A stretch of 64,000 nucleotides of DNA from Membranihabitans marinus (GTDB taxonomy: Bacteria; Bacteroidota; Bacteroidia; Chitinophagales; Saprospiraceae): positions 248,001 through 312,000 of the forward strand of contig NZ_JAHVHU010000005.1 in assembly GCF_019802045.1 (NCBI RefSeq), in the 5' to 3' direction. Made by a program: the position numbers and the translations under genes. This document shows positions 58,677 through 64,000 of this stretch, one piece after another. The first letter of the stretch is position 1; every line of letters begins with the position of its first letter. The notes beneath the pieces were generated by a model that had not been told where the DNA came from, ran no database searches, and was given only the letters and a program-made list of their open reading frames with translations.

Positions 58677-59873
58677 TTACTCTATGATTTCCGTTACCTG
58701 TCCGGCACCGATCGTTCGTCCGCCTTCTCGAATTGCAAATCGCAATCCTTTCTCCATAGCAATCGTATTGATCAGTTTGACTTCCAGTGTTACGTTATCA
58801 CCAGGCATCACCATTTCCACGCCATCCGGCAAAGAAATATCACCCGTGACATCCGTTGTTCGGAAATAGAACTGTGGACGGTATCCATTAAAGAAAGGCT
58901 TGTGTCTTCCACCTTCTTCTTTGCTCAGAACGTACACCTCGCATTTGAAATGCTTGTGAGGTGTCACTGATCCGGGCTTACAGATCACCTGACCTCGTTC
59001 AATATCTTCTTTATTAATTCCTCGAAGCAACAAACCAGCGTTATCACCAGCTTCACCTCGATCCAATATCTTACGGAACATCTCTACTCCGGTAATGGTA
59101 GAAGTCTTTGGCTTCTCGCCTTCCGCCATCATACCAATAATCTCAACCGGATCTCCAACATTGATTACACCACGCTCGATTCGACCAGTAGCTACTGTTC
59201 CACGTCCTGTGATAGAGAATACATCCTCTACAGGCATCAGGAATGGAAGATCTACCAAACGCTCAGGCTCAGGAATGTCTGAATCTACTGCAGCCATCAA
59301 TTCTTTGATTGCAGCTGCTGCATCATCATCACCCTCCAGGGCTTTCAATGCAGAACCCTGAACAACACTAATGTTGTCTCCGTCAAATTCATATTGATCC
59401 AAAAGTTCGCGAACTTCCATTTCAACCAATTCAAGCATCTCAGGATCATCTACCAGATCTACTTTGTTCATGAATACGACAATCTGAGGAACACCAACCT
59501 GGCGCGCCAACAAGATGTGCTCACGCGTCTGAGGCATAGGACCATCTGTAGCCGCAACTACAAGGATAGCACCATCCATCTGAGCAGCTCCCGTTACCAT
59601 GTTTTTGACGTAGTCAGCGTGACCAGGACAATCCACATGGGCATAGTGACGATTCTCAGTTTCGTACTCTACATGCGAGGTATTAATAGTAATTCCCCGT
59701 TCTTTCTCTTCCGGAGCTGCATCAATGGAATCATAATCCATTTTTGATGCAAATCCATCATTTGATAATACATAAGTGATCGCTGCTGTGAGCGTTGTCT
59801 TACCATGATCCACGTGACCAATGGTTCCGATGTTTAAGTGCGGCTTACTCCGTTCAAAAGTTTCCTTTGCCAT
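58677..59873 (-). CDS. tuf: Elongation factor Tu
   Basis: 398 aa. G1 is [10 protein letters not shown]3 [13 protein letters not shown]4 NKVD, and GSALKAL is the G5 region; domains 2 and 3 are complete to the end [10 protein letters not shown]. It delivers aminoacyl-tRNA to the ribosome. It is placed between tRNA-Thr(GGT) and tRNA-Trp in the same transcript. Confidence 0.98.
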   Translation of the reverse strand: MAKETFERSKPHLNIGTIGHVDHGKTTLTAAITYVLSNDGFASKMDYDSIDAAPEEKERGITINTSHVEYETENRHYAHVDCPGHADYVKNMVTGAAQMDGAILVVAATDGPMPQTREHILLARQVGVPQIVVFMNKVDLVDDPEMLELVEMEVRELLDQYEFDGDNISVVQGSALKALEGDDDAAAAIKELMAAVDSDIPEPERLVDLPFLMPVEDVFSITGRGTVATGRIERGVINVGDPVEIIGMMAEGEKPKTSTITGVEMFRKILDRGEAGDNAGLLLRGINKEDIERGQVICKPGSVTPHKHFKCEVYVLSKEEGGRHKPFFNGYRPQFYFRTTDVTGDISLPDGVEMVMPGDNVTLEVKLINTIAMEKGLRFAIREGGRTIGAGQVTEIIE

Positions 59874-59930
59874 TACATGTGATTTTTATTTATCAACAAT
59901 TAATTGATGTTACCATCTACGCTAACATGG

Positions 59931-60002
<72 letters not shown>

Positions 60003-60017
60003 ATAAAATATCGATTG

Positions 60018-60090
60018 AGCGGGAGACGAGATTCGAACCCGCGACCCTCAGCTTGGAAGGCTGATGCTCTACCAACTGAGCTACTCCCGC
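60018..60090 (-). tRNA. tRNA-Gly (TCC)
   Basis: 73 nt. Acceptor GCGGGAG/CTCCCGC, anticodon arm TCAGC-CTTCCAA-GCTGA with anticodon TCC, T-loop TTCGAAT. No encoded CCA. Confidence 0.97.
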
Positions 60091-60137
60091 TTAAATTAAT
60101 ATCTTAATCTTATTCTTTACCATCCAATGTATATGTG

Positions 60138-60220
60138 TGGGGGTGATAGGAATCGAACCTATTCAGACGTAGTCACCAGATTTACAGTCTGGCCCGGCTC
60201 TCCAACTCCGGCGCACCCCC
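60138..60220 (-). tRNA. tRNA-Tyr (GTA)
   Basis: 83 nt with a long variable arm (class II). Acceptor GGGGGTG/CACCCCC, anticodon loop with TGTAAAT, anticodon GTA. No encoded CCA. The 269 bp between this gene and tRNA-Thr(TGT) hold nothing recognisable. Confidence 0.96.
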
Positions 60221-60489
60221 ATTTTGTCCATCTTTACTTCATGAACCACCCTGACAAAACACCCACTACAGGCCAAATAACATTTCATCTAAAAAGGTTG
60301 GTACTGACTTCGTGTCATACCCGATGAATGCTTTAATCAGGATATACATCTCAATTTATGCCTAAACTCAATATACAAACTCAGAGTAGCTGATAAAAGA
60401 AAAGTAAAAAAAGATCTGTGTATATTGGTTGATTATTCAGAGTAACCTCCCGAACGGTCTTTCAACAAAACCATCAGCAAAGGCTTCTG

Positions 60490-60563
60490 AGCCAGCAGAG
60501 GGATTCGAACCCCCGACCCGCTGATTACAAATCAGCTGCTCTGGCCAACTGAGCTATGCTGGC
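60490..60563 (-). tRNA. tRNA-Thr (TGT)
   Basis: 74 nt. Acceptor GCCAGCA/TGCTGGC, anticodon arm GCTGA-TTTGTAA-TCAGC with anticodon TGT, T-loop TTCGAAT. No encoded CCA. First gene of the tRNA-tuf-rpoBC operon, about 200 bases after its promoter. Confidence 0.97.
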
Positions 60564-60773
60564 TTGTATTAGTTTTTACTATTATTCTTTGCAAGAATAT
60601 TCAAAAAAACCATCTTAATAGCCATTGACTCAATCATAACACATCAATCTTCCTTTTCCTTCTTCTTTACACCAGGCTATTTAAAACACTGATTCCACCA
60701 AGAGAGTAAGGTGTTAGCGATAGATATATTAAAAAATTATTTCAAATTGTACTGCTTTCTCTTAAAGCGATGG

Positions 60774-60803
60774 CAAAGATAGTGTAATATTTTTTATTAT
60801 CAA
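60774..60803 (-). promoter_or_regulatory. Promoter of the tRNA-tuf-ribosomal-rpoBC operon
   Basis: The minus strand reads TTG (60803-60801), 19 bases, then TATCTTTG (60781-60774), an exact Bacteroidota -33/-7 promoter with the same spacing as the tRNA-Asp array promoter. The leader to tRNA-Thr is about 200 nt and A/T-rich. In the 519-bp gap 60564-61082 only this promoter, the hpf terminator and a weak plus-strand hairpin are seen. Confidence 0.75.
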
Positions 60804-60884
60804 AACAGAATTTCTTTATTTTTTTTGAATGATGGATTGACACCATTCAACATGTCATTTAATCCTCTTCGTTTCGGCCAAAAT

Positions 60885-60908
60885 CGGTTTACGCCAACCG
60901 GCTTTTTT
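60885..60908 (+). terminator. Weak plus-strand terminator-like hairpin
   Basis: CGGTT (60885-60889) pairs with AACCG (60896-60900) over a 6-nt loop, followed by GC and six T. No plus-strand gene ends here, so it would only make sense for an unannotated RNA. The stem is short. Confidence 0.25.
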
Positions 60909-61032
60909 ATTGACGCAGTGCAACGATGGGGATGATAAAAACAGATCGAACGAAGGCGTCGTACGAATGCTTCCTTATGCAGGTTTCATCCACAAACATA
61001 CAGATCACAGCGAAAAACACACCTCCATTTAC

Positions 61033-61063
61033 AAAAAAGCCCCGGATGATTTCTCCGAGGCTT
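61033..61063 (-). terminator. Terminator of hpf
   Basis: On the minus strand AAGCC-T-CGG pairs with CCG-G-GGCTT across a 9-nt loop, with one mismatch, followed by TTTTTT. It is 20 bases after the hpf stop. Confidence 0.85.
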
Positions 61064-61082
61064 CAGTGATGTATTGACTTGG

Positions 61083-61388
61083 TCAGTACGACCGCTGCAT
61101 TTCCTTGTGCTTGATGATTTGTCGCTTCAGAGTATCCGCAGCACTGTCTGTAGCCGATTCAAATGTCTTATCGACTTCTTTTACAAATAAAGTATCTCCC
61201 GGGACATGTACCCGTGCTTCGAAGATTTTATCTCGTACCTGACCGGAATTCTCTAATTTCAAGAATACACTGACATCCAAAATCTGGTCATAAAACTGTT
61301 CCAGTTTGGATAATTTCTTTTCAATAAACTCAATTAATTCCGCATCTGCGGTGAAATGTACTGATTCTACTCTAATTTTCATATTCAA
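61083..61388 (-). CDS. hpf: Ribosome hibernation-promoting factor, short form
   Basis: 101 aa. HPF/RaiA fold: IRVESVHFTADAELIEFIEKKLSKLEQFYDQI-type start (seen as HFTADAELIEFIEKKL), RVHVPGDTLFVKE, and a basic C-terminal helix (DTLKRQIIKHKEM). It lacks the long-form dimerisation domain. It binds 30S subunits to inactivate ribosomes in stationary phase. It is 14 bp after xerC, a conserved pair in this phylum. Confidence 0.93.
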   Translation of the reverse strand: MNMKIRVESVHFTADAELIEFIEKKLSKLEQFYDQILDVSVFLKLENSGQVRDKIFEARVHVPGDTLFVKEVDKTFESATDSAADTLKRQIIKHKEMQRSY

Positions 61389-61402
61389 TGTGGTTTTATG
61401 AA

Positions 61403-62311
61403 TTAATCAATCACAGCATCAAGATCCGGAAGTGCATTTTGATATGTCTTCTTTAGTTTTTCAATGCTGTTGTGTGTATATATTTCTGTTGCTGCAAGGG
61501 TACTATGTCCTAAAAACTCCCGAATAACCTGGATGTCAGCCCCGGCATTCAGCAGGTGTGTGGCGATGGAATGACGCAATAAGTGAGGACTAAGTCGCTG
61601 ACTACTAGACCATCCGCCCAAAATTGATTTTACCTTATTATAGATCCATTTGGCATAGACCTTTTCACCCTGATCCGTTACCATCACCGGATAAGGCAAC
61701 CGATTAAATTCGTCCATGGTACTCATCCGGTATTGTTTCAAGGATTGAAGTAACTCGGGCCGAACAGGTATCTGACGTTGTTTTTGCCGTTTCCCCATGA
61801 TTACAATGTACCCGGATCTCAGGTCAATATCTTTCCATTCCAGGTTCATCAATTCTGCTCTTCGCATCCCAGTCTCATACAATATCGCAATAAGAATACG
61901 GTCACGGATATCTTTCCAATGGTCTTGCCCTCCCCCCTGCAGATACATTTTGATAACCGCTTCCGGAATTACCTCAGGCAATTGTTTACCGGTCTTCATG
62001 GGCTGAATCTGGGCAACCGGATTGGTTTCAACATGGCCTTCTCGTTTTAAAAATTGAAAATAGGAACGCAGTGTGGATAATTTTCGGTTGATGGATTGCT
62101 TTTTAAGCTTCCGTTCGGTCATATCGTACACCCAACTCCGCACGTGCATCAACTTCACTTCTGTACTGCAAAGCAATTGATATTGATCAAGCATGTAATC
62201 CTTAAACTGTTTCAGGTCACACTGGTAAGCCGTCAATGTATGTAGCGAATAACGTTTTTCAAACCGTAAGTAACTGACAAACTCATCTATCTTCCACTCT
62301 GCTGTCATCAA
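61403..62311 (-). CDS. xerC: Tyrosine recombinase XerC/XerD
   Basis: 302 aa from 62311 (a second ATG follows at 62308). A SAM-like N-domain (FVSYLRFEKRYSLHTLTAYQ) is followed by the catalytic domain: Arg150 in ETGMRRAEL, a Lys in the GKRQKQR hairpin, His243/Arg246 in SPHLLRHS, His269 in LGHS and the Tyr278 nucleophile in EIYTH. It resolves chromosome dimers at dif. The setting next to hpf and the tuf operon is core genome and argues against a phage or island integrase. XerC versus XerD is not decidable from one copy. Confidence 0.9.
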   Translation of the reverse strand: MMTAEWKIDEFVSYLRFEKRYSLHTLTAYQCDLKQFKDYMLDQYQLLCSTEVKLMHVRSWVYDMTERKLKKQSINRKLSTLRSYFQFLKREGHVETNPVAQIQPMKTGKQLPEVIPEAVIKMYLQGGGQDHWKDIRDRILIAILYETGMRRAELMNLEWKDIDLRSGYIVIMGKRQKQRQIPVRPELLQSLKQYRMSTMDEFNRLPYPVMVTDQGEKVYAKWIYNKVKSILGGWSSSQRLSPHLLRHSIATHLLNAGADIQVIREFLGHSTLAATEIYTHNSIEKLKKTYQNALPDLDAVID

Positions 62312-62696
62312 TATTTGTATTGGTCAACAAAATTCACGCTGTGTGCTCACCCTGGAGAACCTGATCAGACTCTCCGGTAATTACCAGACGACATCTTGGT
62401 CATTCTCTACAAGCGACTCTGACGAGACTTCGACTTCTTTAACGACGTAACATAAGTTTCTAAAATTTTCATCCAAAAACTCAGAAGTCCCACCCCACCC
62501 AGTAAAAGCACACATACACCTTTAAACTGATGTTCCTAAATATAATTGTTATATCTCAGAAATTAAAATATTTTTAAATATTACCGGTTACAGAAATCCA
62601 TAGGATGACCACTTTGCACAACACTTGGAGCTAACTCGCAAAATTCGTGGCTTTTGATTTACCTACCTGGCGTTGATTATTTTTTTAATGGCTGTT
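62312..62696. other. Non-coding region upstream of xerC
   Basis: No gene found. The interval is A/T-rich near 62530-62580. I see no exact TAnnTTTG promoter for xerC. The whole 62312-63158 gap also holds the foldable segment at 62697, the decayed repeat end at 62837 and a doubtful small ORF at 62967. Confidence 0.5.
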
Positions 62697-62805
62697 GGAC
62701 AGGTACAGATAAAATCTCGCCAAGGGAGAGATCGAATGTGGTCAATCGTGAAGGAACCAAAATGTTCTCATTTTGGGTGGGTAGGATATGGGAATCGACC
62801 TGTCC
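62697..62805 (+). ncRNA. Candidate structured RNA (multi-helix junction)
   Basis: Outer stem GGACAGGT (62697-62704) with ACCTGTCC (62798-62805) encloses ATCTC/GAGAT (62714-62718 / 62728-62732) and a perfect CCAAAATG-TTCT-CATTTTGG hairpin (62757-62776). The three helices are mutually compatible and give a junction-like fold of 109 nt on either strand. No promoter or homologue is known to me. It could also be inverted-repeat structure of a decayed mobile element, since a repeat end lies 32 bp away. Confidence 0.35.
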
Positions 62806-62836
62806 CCGCCTAGGCTGTGGGGCGCTGTCCCGAGGA

Positions 62837-62870
62837 TAATGTATGAATGACGTGGTGAATATAGCGGGCT
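62837..62870 (-). repeat. Dispersed element, partial copy C
   Basis: Read on the minus strand from 62868, CCCGCTATATTCACCACGTC matches the start of copy B (CCCGCTTTATTCACCATGTC) with two differences, and a later CATTAT may match GCATAAT. The rest of the ~118-bp element is not recognisable. Confidence 0.5.
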
Positions 62871-62966
62871 AAAGACTCCGCACGCATTATACCATTTGTA
62901 TTCGATAATGCCGTATAAGATTTTGTAAATATGTCAAAGATTGTTGAGTAAAAAACGGAGGTACAA

Positions 62967-63095
62967 ATGAAGTTACACCGCGTATTTTTTACGAAGAGAA
63001 TCGAAGAATATTTCGGAATATATTCGGCAATTAAGAATTCAATAGGTATCATATATGTTCATCGTGTAATAACTAGTGGGTTCGAACCAATTTGA
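62967..63095 (+). CDS. Doubtful small ORF, 42 codons
   Basis: ATG at 62967 opens MKLHRVFFTKRIEEYFGIYS and continues to TGA at 63095. A GGAGG lies 7 bases before the ATG, a Shine-Dalgarno-like site unusual for this phylum. The peptide is basic with a mildly hydrophobic end and resembles nothing I know. It overlaps no gene. Could be chance. Confidence 0.2.
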   Translation: MKLHRVFFTKRIEEYFGIYSAIKNSIGIIYVHRVITSGFEPI

Positions 63096-63099
63096 TAAA

Positions 63100-63129
63100 A
63101 AAAGGGATGCTCGCTCGAGCATCCCTTTT
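63100..63129 (-). terminator. Terminator of the 63159 lipoprotein gene
   Basis: AAAAGGGATGCTC and GAGCATCCCTTTT form a perfect 13-bp stem with a 4-nt loop; three further T follow on the minus strand. About 30 bases after the gene's stop. Confidence 0.9.
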
Positions 63130-63158
63130 AATAAATTTCCTAAAATTTTTTCGTCGTA

Positions 63159-63968
63159 CTACTCAGCCAATTCCGTGATGACATACGTATCTACAAGTTC
63201 ACCAAAAGACCCGGCAGATACCGTCCATTTACGTAAGAAAGAAAACGTACTGGTCTCAGCATCATAATTTGTGGCTTCAGGATTCGCACTCGTAGTCGTC
63301 GTGACCGGACCATAGGTCGCATGATCGTATCCTGAAAGTTGAACTCCAGGCAAGGGCGTAACTTCTACTGCCCCTTCCTCCCATTCAAACTCATAATGGA
63401 CACCTGGTGCAAAAACATCCTTGAGTCTGTAAATATTCGACCCCTCCTGCCGAAGCAATTCCTGATCCCAGGAAGTTTCAAAAAACGCACTGTTGTAGGT
63501 TCCGTCGGCATACTTGTCCCACTTGATCAGCGTGAGCTCTCCGACATACACGGGATAATTCTCAGTATACGGATTTACATAGGCTTCCTCGAACTTCAAT
63601 TTTAATGTAAGTGGTGTAGCCGTGGGTGCTCCTTCCTTCACAGGGATCACCAATGTGGCCGTATCCGCACCACTGGCAAATGAAACCGTCGATGGAACTT
63701 CGAAACTATTTTCCGTGTTTTCCACCACCACAACGGGTGCATCAACACTGCCGCTGGCATTGTTCCGGGTTACCGTCAAAGTGATGGATGGATTTTGAGC
63801 TGGATCCAATTCAAAACTGGTTGTATTTTCATTGGAAAAAGCCAAACCGGGAACATCAGCTCCCACTACAGGACTGGGCTCAACCGTATCTACATATTCG
63901 TCTTCACATGAAAATGTCAATCCGATAAAAAGGGCAAAAACTGCTATAATTATTTTATTGTACATCAT
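63159..63968 (-). CDS. Surface lipoprotein of unknown function
   Basis: 269 aa. A lipoprotein signal (AVFALFIGLTFSC, Cys21) is followed directly by an acidic EDEY, a pattern often linked to surface export in Bacteroidota. Residues ~45-130 resemble a Calx-beta/Ig-like beta domain (ITLTVTRNNASGSVDAPV; SGADTATLVIPV), and the remainder is a Trp/Tyr-rich beta region (KYADGTYNSAFFETSW). Such proteins are often found downstream of SusC/SusD pairs; what lies upstream is outside the window. Family not identified with certainty. Confidence 0.7.
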   Translation of the reverse strand: MMYNKIIIAVFALFIGLTFSCEDEYVDTVEPSPVVGADVPGLAFSNENTTSFELDPAQNPSITLTVTRNNASGSVDAPVVVVENTENSFEVPSTVSFASGADTATLVIPVKEGAPTATPLTLKLKFEEAYVNPYTENYPVYVGELTLIKWDKYADGTYNSAFFETSWDQELLRQEGSNIYRLKDVFAPGVHYEFEWEEGAVEVTPLPGVQLSGYDHATYGPVTTTTSANPEATNYDAETSTFSFLRKWTVSAGSFGELVDTYVITELAE

Positions 63969-64000
63969 ATTTTGTTTTTTATAGTTAAAGGATAAACATT

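Noticed and set aside
61403-62311. Tyrosine recombinase as the integrase of a genomic island
   Set aside because: It sits in the conserved xerC-hpf-tRNA-tuf neighbourhood, with full XerC/D length and no island genes beside it.
63076-63092. GGGTTCGAACC motif like a tRNA T-arm
   Set aside because: No cloverleaf can be built around it; it is a short palindrome inside the doubtful small ORF.

Overview
The window comes from a Bacteroidota chromosome. Evidence: Bacteroidota-restricted families (DUF4835, DUF4292, the short omega subunit), the bamD-rpoZ-coaBC-DUF4835 block, near absence of Shine-Dalgarno sites, and several promoters of the TTG / TAnnTTTG type. A Saprospiria-like member is possible, but I cannot fix the order from sequence alone. 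Almost all of the window is core genome. No CRISPR array, prophage, rRNA operon or intact insertion sequence was seen.

Layout. 1-5095 (+): menaquinone genes menC (cut by the window edge), menE, menF, menD, menA. 5278-8424 (+): a large one-piece sensor histidine kinase. 8483-15364 (mostly -): lemA with two TPM-domain genes, a ClC-type transporter (+), a DUF255 thioredoxin-fold protein, a TlpA-like thiol protein and a zinc metallopeptidase. 15572-21902 (+): lolA-like, GH3-like, then bamD-rpoZ-coaBC-DUF4835-purN. 22192-23864 (-): alanine dehydrogenase and tsaE. 24057-26012 (+): gyrB with a good terminator. 26431-30432: an accessory trio of sialidase-like lipoprotein, ceramidase-like protein and nucleoside hydrolase. 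30628-31914 (-): a small broken ORF, a GIY-YIG nuclease, tRNA-Asp and an unusual tandem array of tRNA-Asp-derived units. 32006-34035 (+): accA and dapA. 34165-37517 (-): acpP, fabF, rnc and an unknown gene. 37796-46685 (+): pyk, a TPR protein, a DUF4292 lipoprotein, an EnvC-like protein, hflX, an M29 aminopeptidase and cysS. 47070-60803 (-): one long expression operon, tRNA-Thr/Tyr/Gly/Thr-tuf-tRNA-Trp-secE-nusG-rplKAJL-rpoBC. 61083-62311 (-): xerC-hpf. 62312-63158: a non-coding region with a decayed repeat and a foldable segment. 63159-63968 (-): a surface lipoprotein.

The most unusual locus is 31286-31914. A canonical Bacteroidota promoter drives four tandem units of about 119 bp, followed by an intact tRNA-Asp and a terminator. 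Each unit keeps the 5' half of tRNA-Asp up to the anticodon, replaces the 3' part of the anticodon arm with a strong hairpin that covaries between copies, keeps a T-arm-like stem, and lacks the 3' acceptor strand. A GIY-YIG nuclease gene lies directly downstream. The second notable item is a dispersed element of about 118 bp with CCCGC/GCGGG ends, present at 21901 and 46751, with one end also recognisable at 62837-62870. The third is a segment at 62697-62805 that can fold as a multi-helix junction. All functional statements about these three are inference.
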